Of a DNA stretch of 64,000 nt, positions 17,744 to 25,841 are shown one piece after another; position 1 is the first letter of the stretch, and the number at the start of each line of letters is the position of its first letter. The stretch spans positions 16,699 through 80,698 of the forward strand of contig CAMYVB010000006.1 in the NCBI GenBank assembly GCA_947302175.1. The letters are read 5' to 3'. Origin of the DNA: an uncultured Bacteroidales bacterium. Lineage in GTDB: Bacteria > Bacteroidota > Bacteroidia > Bacteroidales > UBA932. A model generated the notes under the pieces. The model ran no database searches. It was not told the DNA's origin and worked only from the letters and a program-made list of their open reading frames with translations. The translations under genes and the position numbers were made by a program.

Positions 17744-20182
17744 CTAGAAATTGCGGGTTACACTCAGTGAAGGAAGGATGGGGAGGATGGTGTACTTGTA
17801 GAGCTTGAGGCTCGTACCAATATAATTCCCCTTCTCGTCGTAGTCAGAGCCGTAATCGGTGAAGACGAAGTTGGGGTTCATCTGGTTGTAGACGTTGTAG
17901 ACGCTGAGGTTCCAGACCCACTCGCCGCGGTTCTTCCTGGCGTTGTGGGTGAAGCTGACGCCGAGGTTGAGCCTGTGGCTCGGAGGAATGCGGAAGTTGT
18001 TGCGCTGGTCGACGTACTGGGCCTCATTCACATAGACGCCGTTGGAAGTGTTGATGACGGAAATCTGGCGCTTGGGGACGGTAGTCGTGCCGCCGGTGGC
18101 GAAGGACCAGACCGCGTTGACGTTCCAGTGGCGGTTGAATTTGTGGTCTATGCTGAGGTCTATACTGTGGCGGCGGTCATACTTGTAGGGGAAGGGCTTG
18201 CCGTTGTTGATGGAGCCGTCGGGGAAGATGCGATCGCTCTTGGCAAGGGTGTAGGCGAGCCAGCCCGTGGTCTTGCCGGAGGTCTTCTGGATGAAGAGCT
18301 CGAGGCCGCGGGACATGCCCTGGCCCATCTCGACGCGGTTCTCCCAGCCGTCGGAGGTGCCTAGCATAAGGGTGCCGTCCTTGTATTCCAGTATGTTATC
18401 CATCTTCTTCCAGTAGCCTTCGAGCGAGAATTCCCAGCCCTTGAGGCCGTCGAAATATATGCCTGCTGAGAACTGGTCCGAGGTGACCGGCTTGATGTCC
18501 TTCGTAATCGGGACCCAAAGGTCGACGGGCAGCGAAATCTGCGCGGAGCTCAGGAGGTGGACATACTGCGCCATCCTGGCGTATCCGGCCTTGAAGCTTA
18601 GACCCATGTCGAAGGCGTATTTGGCGGACACACGGGGCTGGAGGCTCCAATAGGTGCGGCCTTCTGTGTTAAACATCGAAAGGTGGACGCCGGGATTGAA
18701 GGTGAGATGCTCTCCTATGCTCAGGTCGTCCTCGACATAGACGGACACGTCGTGACCCTTGTAGAGCTTCTTGGGGTCGGTGAAATTGAAGGTGGTGTCT
18801 ATGTGGATTACCTTGTTTTCAATCTCCTGGTTGAAGGCAGACATCCTTTCGGGGATGAAGGTGTGGTGGATGTATTCGGCGCCGAACTTGATCAGGTGCC
18901 GGGGCGAAGGTGTGTAGTCGAAATCCAGCTTGGCGCTGTAGTCGCGTATGCCGGAGTTGTATTTGAGCTCGTACTTGTTGGAAGTGGTGATGCCCTGGTC
19001 CACGATGGTTTCGCCCGAGCCGGCGTTCATCACCATCTGGTAGCGGTTGTAGGAGACGGTGGCGTTGGAGAAGAGTTTGCTGGAGAAGATGTGGTTCCAG
19101 CGGAGGGAGGCGACGGTGTTGCCCCAGTGTATGCCTATGTCGGTGCGGTAGCGGCTCTTGTAGCTGCGCTCGACGTCACCATCTATGATGGTGCGATCGC
19201 TCTTGTCGTCCTGCTCGAGGATGAACTTGTCTTCGCCTTGATAGACGCCGAGGTAGAAGCGGTCCTTGTCGCTGAGGCGCCAGGTGAGTTTCCCGTTGAG
19301 GTCGTAGAAATAGTAATTGGCATAAATATCCTCCAGGACTGTGCGTATGAGGGGGGAATAGAGGAGAGTGTGCATGCCGCGCGCGGAGACGGAGTAGGAG
19401 AGCTTGTCCTTGATTATGGGACCCTCGACGTGGAGCTTGTCGCTGATGAGACCAACGCCCACTGAGCCGTGGGTCTCTTTCATATTGCCGTCGTTGGTGC
19501 GTATATCGATGATGCTCGACACCCTGCCGCCGTAGCGGGCGGGGAAGGAGCCTTTGTAGAGCGTCACTTTCTTGACCGCCTCGGGCTGGAACACGGAGAA
19601 GAGGCCCATCATGTGGTCGACGTTGTAGATGGGGACGCCGTCGAGAAGGATGAGGTTCTCGTCGGGACCGCCGCCGCGAACGTACAGGCCTGCAAAGCCT
19701 TCGGTGCCGCCCTGGACGCCCGGCATCATCTGCAGCACCTTAAGCACATCCGCCTCGCCGAAGAGCATGGGGGTGTTCTGGATCTGCTGCAGGGGGATGT
19801 CTATGGCCCCGAGGTAGGTGGACTGTATGCCGGCGTCCTTGCGCGCCACGACGGTAGCGCTTTCAAGGGTCGCGCCAGACTTCAGCGCAACGTTGATTAC
19901 CGTATCGCGCGTCAGCTCCACCTTGAACACCTGGTCTTCGTAGCCGACATATGAGTATTGCAGCTCATGCGCGCCGGAAGGCAGCGTGAGGGTATAGAAA
20001 CCGAAATTGTTGGTCACGGCGCCGGTCCTGGTGCCCTTTTCGACCAGTCCCGCGCCGATGAGCGTCTCTCCGCTCGACAGGTCGGTGATGTGGCCGCTGA
20101 CGGTCACCTTGCGCTGGGCGGAGGCGTCGAAGGCCGAAACAAAAGCCGCGGCGAGCGCGGCAATTATCAAAAATCTCTTCAT
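17744..20182 (-). CDS. TonB-dependent receptor with carboxypeptidase-regulatory-like N-domain
   Basis: This outer-membrane transporter has 812 residues. A signal peptide (ending FDASAQ) is followed by a CarboxypepD_reg-like domain (VTVSGHITDLSSGETLIGAG, about 25-110). The plug domain follows with VLKVLQMMPGVQGGTEGF, VRGGGPDENLILLDGVPIYN and PARYGGRVSSIIDIRT, then a 22-strand barrel ending in NF. A clear TonB box is not obvious. It is paired with a DUF4249 lipoprotein downstream. The upstream gene, ddh, ends 1 base before its ATG, so it appears to be translated from the same mRNA as the peptidoglycan genes. Confidence 0.92.
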   Translation of the reverse strand: MKRFLIIAALAAAFVSAFDASAQRKVTVSGHITDLSSGETLIGAGLVEKGTRTGAVTNNFGFYTLTLPSGAHELQYSYVGYEDQVFKVELTRDTVINVALKSGATLESATVVARKDAGIQSTYLGAIDIPLQQIQNTPMLFGEADVLKVLQMMPGVQGGTEGFAGLYVRGGGPDENLILLDGVPIYNVDHMMGLFSVFQPEAVKKVTLYKGSFPARYGGRVSSIIDIRTNDGNMKETHGSVGVGLISDKLHVEGPIIKDKLSYSVSARGMHTLLYSPLIRTVLEDIYANYYFYDLNGKLTWRLSDKDRFYLGVYQGEDKFILEQDDKSDRTIIDGDVERSYKSRYRTDIGIHWGNTVASLRWNHIFSSKLFSNATVSYNRYQMVMNAGSGETIVDQGITTSNKYELKYNSGIRDYSAKLDFDYTPSPRHLIKFGAEYIHHTFIPERMSAFNQEIENKVIHIDTTFNFTDPKKLYKGHDVSVYVEDDLSIGEHLTFNPGVHLSMFNTEGRTYWSLQPRVSAKYAFDMGLSFKAGYARMAQYVHLLSSAQISLPVDLWVPITKDIKPVTSDQFSAGIYFDGLKGWEFSLEGYWKKMDNILEYKDGTLMLGTSDGWENRVEMGQGMSRGLELFIQKTSGKTTGWLAYTLAKSDRIFPDGSINNGKPFPYKYDRRHSIDLSIDHKFNRHWNVNAVWSFATGGTTTVPKRQISVINTSNGVYVNEAQYVDQRNNFRIPPSHRLNLGVSFTHNARKNRGEWVWNLSVYNVYNQMNPNFVFTDYGSDYDEKGNYIGTSLKLYKYTILPILPSLSVTRNF

Positions 20183-20183
20183 A

Positions 20184-21083
20184 TTAAACGAGCCTGCGAA
20201 TCAAATCTTCCTTCTCGCCCGCGAGCATGTCGATGACAGGAAGCTCGATAAGCGTGTAGCAGCCGGGGCGCTGGAGCACGGCGGCGCGGGCTGCCATCAC
20301 CAGCACCTGACCGGTGAGCGCAGGGTTGTTGATCTTCATATTGAACTCGAAAAGCTGGTTGTGGGTGCGGCCTGAGACGCCTTTGCGGACGAGGTTCACG
20401 CCGTGGCCGACGTCGTTGAGATCCGCCACGCAGGCGACCTGCTGCACGTGGGTCTCGTCGTGGACGAAATAGGGGTCGGTCTTGATGGCCTTCTCGACGG
20501 CGGAGAAATCAACGCCGTCCTCAAGCTCCACATAGACCATCCTGCGATGGATGCCGGTGCCCACGGGAATGGTGACGCTGAGCGCATCGCGTACGCCGGG
20601 GATGGAGCGAACGGCAACAGAGTGGCCCATGGAGCGGCCGGGGCCGAAATTGGTGTAGCTGATGCCCTTGGGTGCGAGGCCCTCCATCAGGGCGCGAACG
20701 ATCGAATCGCTGCCCGGATCCCAGCCGGCGGAGATGACGCTCACGGCACCGTTCGCCTCTGCGACCTTAGCGAGGCGGGAGCGAACGCCCACTATTTCAG
20801 TATGGATATCGAAACTGTCAACCGTGCTGATGCCTTTAGCAAGATATTGAGAGGCAGTCTCTTCGACCTTGCGGGAAGGGACGGCGAGGATAGCCACGTC
20901 CACCTTTCCAAGCTCGGCGATGTCTGCGACGACGGGGATTCCCTCAAGCTCGGGATAACCTTCCCTGGAGGGCACCCTGCGCACGACTCCGGCGCATTCC
21001 ATATCGGGAGCTTCGAGCACCGCTTCAAGAGAGGCGCGACCTATGTTACCGTAACCAACGATTGCAATTCTAAGCTTTTCCAT
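20184..21083 (-). CDS. ddh: meso-Diaminopimelate D-dehydrogenase
   Basis: Ddh reductively aminates tetrahydrodipicolinate directly to meso-DAP with NADPH, bypassing the four-step succinylase route and supplying lysine and peptidoglycan. The protein has 299 residues. The N-terminal Rossmann motif is IAIVGYGNIGRASLEAV. SAGWDPGSDSIVRALME (about residues 118-134), FGPGRSMGHSVAVRSIPGVRDALS and GVSGRTHNQLFEFNMKINNPALTGQVLV are family blocks for substrate binding. It sits 43 bases downstream of murA, which suits a cell-wall operon, and abuts the TonB receptor. Bacteroidetes commonly use this route. Confidence 0.94.
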   Translation of the reverse strand: MEKLRIAIVGYGNIGRASLEAVLEAPDMECAGVVRRVPSREGYPELEGIPVVADIAELGKVDVAILAVPSRKVEETASQYLAKGISTVDSFDIHTEIVGVRSRLAKVAEANGAVSVISAGWDPGSDSIVRALMEGLAPKGISYTNFGPGRSMGHSVAVRSIPGVRDALSVTIPVGTGIHRRMVYVELEDGVDFSAVEKAIKTDPYFVHDETHVQQVACVADLNDVGHGVNLVRKGVSGRTHNQLFEFNMKINNPALTGQVLVMAARAAVLQRPGCYTLIELPVIDMLAGEKEDLIRRLV

Positions 21084-21126
21084 ATCAAATTCTATTATTT
21101 AAATCCGTTTTCGTAAAAACCTTGCA

Positions 21127-22434
21127 TTACTGCCTTTCAATCTTTGCTCCGAGCGTAGCGAGACGGCCCTCGATGTCCTCGTAGCCGCGGTCGATCTGCT
21201 CGATATTTTCAATTACCGACTCACCCTTGGCCGACAGGGCGGCAAGGAGCAGCGCGATACCGGCGCGTATGTCGGGGGACGTCATTCGCGCGCCGCGAAG
21301 CTGTAATTTGTGGTCGTGGCCTATAACCACGGCGCGGTGGGGGTCGCAGAGGATAATCTGGGCGCCCATGTCGATGAGCTTATCGACAAAGAACAGGCGG
21401 CTCTCGAACATCTTCTGGTGAATAAGGACGCTGCCTTTGCACTGGGTGGCTACGACGAGCATGACGCTCAGAAGGTCGGGGGTGAGACCGGGCCAGGGGG
21501 CATCGGCGAGGGTCATGATGGAACCGTCCATAAACGACTCTATCTCATAACTATCCTGGGCGGGGACCAAAATGTCATCCCCCTGCTGCACTATCTTCAC
21601 GCCGAGGCGCTCGAAGCTGGCGGGAATGATGCCGAGGTCGGCGCAGGAGGCGCCCTTGATGGTAAGGGAGCTGCGGGTAATCGCGGCAAGGCCCATGAAC
21701 GAGCCCACCTCGATCATATCGGGAAGGATGACGTGGGACGCCCCGTGGAGCGACTCTACTCCGATGATTTTGAGAAGGTTGGACCCAACGCCCTCTATCT
21801 TTGCGCCCATAGCGACAAGCAGGCGGCAAAGCTGCTGCACGTAAGGCTCGCAGGCGGCGTTGAAGATGGTGGTGCGGCCCTTGGCGAGGGTCGCCGCCAT
21901 CACTATATTGGCCGTGCCGGTGACGGAAGCCTCGTCGAGCAGCATATAGCAGCCCTCGAGGCCCTTGGCGGCCGTCAGGCTGAATGCGCGGCGCGAAGGC
22001 TCGTACTCAAGAGTGGCGCCCAGCTTGCTGAAGCCTTCGAGATGGGTGTCCACCCTGCGACGGCCGATTTTGTCGCCGCCGGGCTTGGGGAACCAGGCCT
22101 TGCCGAAGCGCGCAAGGAGCGGGCCTGCGAGCATCACCGAGCCGCGGAGGGCGGCGCATTTGGAGACGAATTCGCTGCTTTCGATGTATTTGAGGTCAAG
22201 GCTGGCGGCGCAGAAGCTGTAGTCGCCCTTGGAGTGGCGCTCCACCTTCACTCCCATGCCTTCAAGCAGGGCGATGAGGTTGCGCACGTCGAGTATCTCG
22301 GGGACGTTGCTTATGCGCACCGTCTCGTCGGTCAGAAGGACTGCGCTTATGACTTCGAGGGCTTCGTTCTTGGCGCCCTGGGGCGTGATGCTGCCGCTTA
22401 GAGGATTGCCTCCCTGGATAATGAATCTGCTCAT
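21127..22434 (-). CDS. murA: UDP-N-acetylglucosamine 1-carboxyvinyltransferase, Asp-type active site
   Basis: MurA transfers enolpyruvate from PEP to UDP-GlcNAc, the first committed step of peptidoglycan synthesis. The 435 residues show the family pattern: GNPLSGSITPQGAKNEAL at the N-terminus (Lys22 region), RGSVMLAGPLLARFG, and the active-site loop. In most MurAs that loop reads PGGCAIG with Cys115. Here it reads PGGDKIGRRRVDTHLEG, so the cysteine is an aspartate. An aspartate here is known to make MurA insensitive to fosfomycin. The start overlaps the murB stop by 4 bases (22431-22434), giving coupled translation. Confidence 0.95.
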   Translation of the reverse strand: MSRFIIQGGNPLSGSITPQGAKNEALEVISAVLLTDETVRISNVPEILDVRNLIALLEGMGVKVERHSKGDYSFCAASLDLKYIESSEFVSKCAALRGSVMLAGPLLARFGKAWFPKPGGDKIGRRRVDTHLEGFSKLGATLEYEPSRRAFSLTAAKGLEGCYMLLDEASVTGTANIVMAATLAKGRTTIFNAACEPYVQQLCRLLVAMGAKIEGVGSNLLKIIGVESLHGASHVILPDMIEVGSFMGLAAITRSSLTIKGASCADLGIIPASFERLGVKIVQQGDDILVPAQDSYEIESFMDGSIMTLADAPWPGLTPDLLSVMLVVATQCKGSVLIHQKMFESRLFFVDKLIDMGAQIILCDPHRAVVIGHDHKLQLRGARMTSPDIRAGIALLLAALSAKGESVIENIEQIDRGYEDIEGRLATLGAKIERQ

Positions 22435-23468
22435 GGCTTGACTTCGGCTCCGGGGCCGAGATGCTCCACTTCGGGGTGGAGGATTATGTTGAACCTTTCG
22501 TTTACAGTGTTGATTATCAGCGATTCCAGAGCGAGCACATCACTGCTTGAAGCGCTGCCGCTCCGGTTCACTATGACGAGGGGCTGGCTTTCCCAGACCT
22601 GTGCGCCGCCGACTGACGCTCCCTTGAGGCCGCAGCGGTCGATGAGCCACGCAGCTGGGATTTTCACGCTGCCGTCGGGGAGGTCGAAATGGGGTACTTC
22701 GCCCTCGGCTCCCGAGATGCGACAAAAGTCTTCAGGACTGACTACGGGGTTTTTGAAGAAGCTGCCGGCGCTTCCTATGACGGAGGGGTCGGGGAGTTTT
22801 GCGCCCCGGATGCCGAGAACGGCCTCCCTCACTTCCATCGGGCTCTTGGGTGAGGCCTGCGTAAACGCCCGGGCAAGACCCTTGTAGCTGAGATTCGGCC
22901 CCTTGCTGCGGCTGAGGCGGAAGAGGACGCCGGTAATTATCATTTTGCCCTTGAAGGGCTCGTGCTTGAAGGCGGAATCGCGGTAGGCGTACGCGCACTT
23001 TTCTAAGGGGATGGCTTCGAGCCTTCTGGTTTCGAGGTTGAAGCACTGGAGGCGGACTACTATGTCCTTGACTTCGGCGCCGTATGCGCCTATGTTCTGC
23101 ACCGCTGCGGCTCCGGTCTGGCCGGGGATGCCGGAGAGATTCTCGGCGCCCCAGAGGTGTTTGGATGCCGCCCAGGAGCAGAACTCGTCGAAAGTCGCTC
23201 CCGCGCCCACTTCGACCAGCATTTCGTCGCCGTTGTCGCCCAGGATGTCGTAATACTTGATCCTGGAGAAGAGAACGGTGCCGGGGTAGTCGCCGGTGAG
23301 GAGTATGTTGCTGCCGGCGCCTATGTGGAATACGGGTCCTGTCAGGTCGGCAGGCCTTATGGATGCGAGGTCCTGGATGATGTCGTAGGAGATGAAACGG
23401 CGGCAGGACGCTTTCATCCTGAAGGTGTTGCTACCCGAAAGGTCGTAATTGTCGATGATTTGCAGCAT
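22431..23468 (-). CDS. murB: UDP-N-acetylenolpyruvoylglucosamine reductase
   Basis: MurB uses NADPH and FAD to reduce the enolpyruvyl product of MurA to UDP-MurNAc. The 345-residue protein starts NYDLSGSNTFRMKASCRRF (the usual NTF motif). It has the FAD-pyrophosphate motif FHIGAGSNILL, GIPGQTGAAAVQNIGAYGAEV, and the C-terminal GSAGSFFKNPVV with the catalytic serine region. The long form with CAYAYRDSAFK fits the E. coli-like type I. It lies between the acyl-CoA synthetase gene (junction TGATG at 23466-23470) and murA (4-base overlap), so three genes are tightly coupled. Confidence 0.95.
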   Translation of the reverse strand: MLQIIDNYDLSGSNTFRMKASCRRFISYDIIQDLASIRPADLTGPVFHIGAGSNILLTGDYPGTVLFSRIKYYDILGDNGDEMLVEVGAGATFDEFCSWAASKHLWGAENLSGIPGQTGAAAVQNIGAYGAEVKDIVVRLQCFNLETRRLEAIPLEKCAYAYRDSAFKHEPFKGKMIITGVLFRLSRSKGPNLSYKGLARAFTQASPKSPMEVREAVLGIRGAKLPDPSVIGSAGSFFKNPVVSPEDFCRISGAEGEVPHFDLPDGSVKIPAAWLIDRCGLKGASVGGAQVWESQPLVIVNRSGSASSSDVLALESLIINTVNERFNIILHPEVEHLGPGAEVKP

Positions 23469-25093
23469 CAGTTCTTCTCCTTTTTCTCCTTGTAGAGGAA
23501 GCGCTTGATTTTCATGGTCGCGGTCTTGACGAAGGGCTCTTTTTTTACCTCCACTTCGCTGATGCGGCTGCTGCGGTTCACGTGGGAGTTGACGAACTCG
23601 AGTATTTCCTTTTGGCGGCGCTGCATGTCTTCCATGAAGCGGTCTTCGTTCTCGTAGTTCCAGTCGAGGACGTTGTCGTTGAAGTGGACGAGGGCGACGA
23701 GGTGGCCGTCGCGCTCTACGACGAGCGACTCGTTGATGCCGGGCATATCGTTGATGACGCCCTCAATCTCTTCGGGGTAGATGTTCTCGCCGGAGGGGCC
23801 GAGGATTACGCTGCCAAGACGGCCCTTGATGAAGTAGCGGTCCTTATTGTCCTTGAATGCGAGATCGCCGGTGTGGAACCAGCCGTCGTCGGAGAGGACC
23901 TTGCGGGTGCGTTCGAAGTCTTTGTAGTAGCCGGGCATGACGTTGTCGCCCTTGACGACGAGCTCGCCTTCACCGGTCTCGGGATTGACGTTGTCGAGGC
24001 GTATCTGCACGCCGTGGGCGGCTATGCCGGTGGAGCCCACGCAGGTCTTGAAGGGGCTGGCGTTGCATATGAGGGGGGCGCACTCGGTGAGGCCGTAGCC
24101 AATGGCATAGGGGAAGCGGGCGCGGTGGAGGAAGCGCTCCACTTGCTCGTCCAGCTTGGCACCGCCAATGCCGAAGAATTTGATCCTGCCGCCGAAAGTC
24201 TTTTTGAGGCGTATGCCTATGATTCTAGAAAGGAGGACGGGGGCCTTTTCGTGGAGGTGCGAAAGGAACTTGCTCCCCTTGACCGTGGGTAAGATGCTGG
24301 ACTTGTAGATTTTCTCTATCACGAGAGGGACGGAGAGCATGCAGGTCGGGCGTATCTTCTTGAAATTGGGAAGAAGGACGGAGGGGGTCGGCGGGCGGTT
24401 GAGGTAGTAGACCGAGGCGCCGACGGCGAAGGGATAGAGCATGCCTATGCTCATCTCGTAGGTGTGGGCGAGGGGTAGGATGGACAGGAATACGTCCTTC
24501 CTGCCCACGTGGTGGGCATGCCAGGCTTCGAGTATGTTGGCGCAGAAATTCCTATGGCAGAGCATTACGCCCTTCGCAGCGCCGGAGGTGCCGGAGGTGT
24601 AGATGATGCAGGCTATGGTGTCGCCCATGGGGATGGACACCGTGCCGTCGCAGGTGTAGGCGTCTTCGCCCGTGCGGGCGACGCTGAGGTCGTCAGTGTA
24701 GAAGACCACCCTCATCTTGGCGAGGATTTTCTCGGGGACCTTCTCTATGAGGCGCTTGGACACGAAGAGGGCCTTGGCCTCGGAGTGGGTGAGTATATTG
24801 CTTATCTCGCTGGTGGAGAGCTCGGTGAGCATGGGGACGGCGATGCGGCCGAAGGCGGTGACGCTAAAGAAGGCCACGGGCCAGTCGGGGGTGTTGGCGG
24901 AGAGTATGGCCACCTTGTCGCCTGCGCTGACGCCGAAGCTGGAGAGCTTGTCGGAGAGGATATGGCACTTTTCGCCGAACTCGGCGTAGGTCATGGCGCC
25001 GCTGCCGTCCACGAAGGCGAAGGACCTTCGCTTGGCGTATTTGCTTGTAGAATAGGTGAATACGTCCTCGAGGGACGAGAATTTGTGTCTCAT
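23468..25093 (-). CDS. AMP-dependent synthetase (long-chain acyl-CoA ligase family)
   Basis: This is an adenylate-forming enzyme of 541 residues. The AMP-binding signature is IIYTSGTSGAAKGVML near residue 165. Further motifs are GYGLTECAPLICNAS (about 315-330), GWFHTGDLAFKDNKDRYFIKGR in parts (about 405-425) and a late catalytic lysine in FVKTATMKIKRFL. The enzyme activates a carboxylic acid, probably a fatty acid, as acyl-AMP and then acyl-CoA. It is followed directly by murB. A PlsC-like acyltransferase lies 42 bases upstream on the same strand, so the acyl-CoA could feed that enzyme. The chain length preference cannot be read. Confidence 0.9.
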   Translation of the reverse strand: MRHKFSSLEDVFTYSTSKYAKRRSFAFVDGSGAMTYAEFGEKCHILSDKLSSFGVSAGDKVAILSANTPDWPVAFFSVTAFGRIAVPMLTELSTSEISNILTHSEAKALFVSKRLIEKVPEKILAKMRVVFYTDDLSVARTGEDAYTCDGTVSIPMGDTIACIIYTSGTSGAAKGVMLCHRNFCANILEAWHAHHVGRKDVFLSILPLAHTYEMSIGMLYPFAVGASVYYLNRPPTPSVLLPNFKKIRPTCMLSVPLVIEKIYKSSILPTVKGSKFLSHLHEKAPVLLSRIIGIRLKKTFGGRIKFFGIGGAKLDEQVERFLHRARFPYAIGYGLTECAPLICNASPFKTCVGSTGIAAHGVQIRLDNVNPETGEGELVVKGDNVMPGYYKDFERTRKVLSDDGWFHTGDLAFKDNKDRYFIKGRLGSVILGPSGENIYPEEIEGVINDMPGINESLVVERDGHLVALVHFNDNVLDWNYENEDRFMEDMQRRQKEILEFVNSHVNRSSRISEVEVKKEPFVKTATMKIKRFLYKEKKEKN

Positions 25094-25135
25094 TTTCGTT
25101 TAATGTTCAGGCGGTTCCGCCCCGGAAGGGAGGAA

Positions 25136-25687
25136 TTATCGGGTGACATAGCGCTCAGGGTGCTTGCCCGTGAGGTGCATGTCTTCGTAAAGTTGCTGAA
25201 TGCGCTTCATGTCGGCGCGGGCGTCGTCGGTGAGCTCCACTTTCTGTCCGCGGCCTACGCGCTTCGTTTTCCAATCGAAGTAGCCGAGATAGACGGAGCA
25301 TCCGGTTTCCTTGGCGATGAGGTGAAAGCCTGTCTTCCAGTTCCTTACAGGCTTGCGCGTGCCTTCAGGGGCGAGGGCGAGGTGGAAGACGCCGGGCCTC
25401 TGCATTTCATCGATGACGCTCTTCAGGAGGGTGGAGGCGTTTTTCCTGTCCACGGGCACGGCTCCGGCGGCGCGCAGTATCCATTTTAGGCCGGGAACGA
25501 ACATCTCCTTCTTGACCATGCACCGGGCATGGCCGCCGACGGAGGTGTAGTATAGGTAAGAAATGACGAAGTCCCAGGCGGAGGTGTGGGGAACTCCGAG
25601 AATGATGCACTTTTCTTCTTCGACGGGGGGCTCTACTGCGGTCCACCCCAAGGCCTTAAGCATCAGGCCACAAAACTTTTTCCACAT
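25136..25687 (-). CDS. PlsC-like 1-acyl-glycerol-3-phosphate acyltransferase
   Basis: The short acyltransferase has 183 residues. It has the catalytic H-x4-D motif in VPHTSAWDFVI (about residues 35-45) and the phosphate-binding APEGTRKP motif (about 112-119). An open frame continues upstream of the ATG at 25687, but only the shorter form looks like the family, and a TAATTTTG -7 box (25694-25701) lies within that extension. This makes the longer form unlikely. The predicted role is transfer of an acyl chain to a lysophospholipid or related acceptor at the inner membrane. It is probably the first gene of the minus-strand run through the acyl-CoA ligase, murB, murA and ddh. Confidence 0.85.
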   Translation of the reverse strand: MWKKFCGLMLKALGWTAVEPPVEEEKCIILGVPHTSAWDFVISYLYYTSVGGHARCMVKKEMFVPGLKWILRAAGAVPVDRKNASTLLKSVIDEMQRPGVFHLALAPEGTRKPVRNWKTGFHLIAKETGCSVYLGYFDWKTKRVGRGQKVELTDDARADMKRIQQLYEDMHLTGKHPERYVTR

Positions 25688-25693
25688 ACGCGG

Positions 25694-25701
25694 CAAAATT
25701 A
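25694..25701 (-). promoter_or_regulatory. -7 box for the PlsC-like gene
   Basis: TAATTTTG on the minus strand lies 6 bases before the ATG at 25687, with a TTG about 20 bases further upstream. Transcription would begin at or next to the start codon, implying a leaderless message. Confidence 0.5.
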
Positions 25702-25801
25702 CTGCAATTTTTGTTCCCCCGCAATAGTTTTCCCTCAGGCCTTTCGGGCGCGGGCGACCGGCGCAAGGCATGAGCTGACCCGCCGCCAAAAAACATGTCG
25801 T

Positions 25802-25836
25802 TTTGGGCTGTTTATTCGAAAGAATAACTATCTTTG
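25802..25836 (+). promoter_or_regulatory. Promoter of the phosphoesterase/SusCD locus
   Basis: TTTG (25802-25805) and TATCTTTG (25829-25836) lie 23 bases apart; the spacing is a little long. Only five bases separate the -7 box from the ATG at 25842, so the mRNA should be leaderless or nearly so. All four downstream genes run the same way with short gaps. Confidence 0.6.
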
Positions 25837-25841
25837 GTTTT

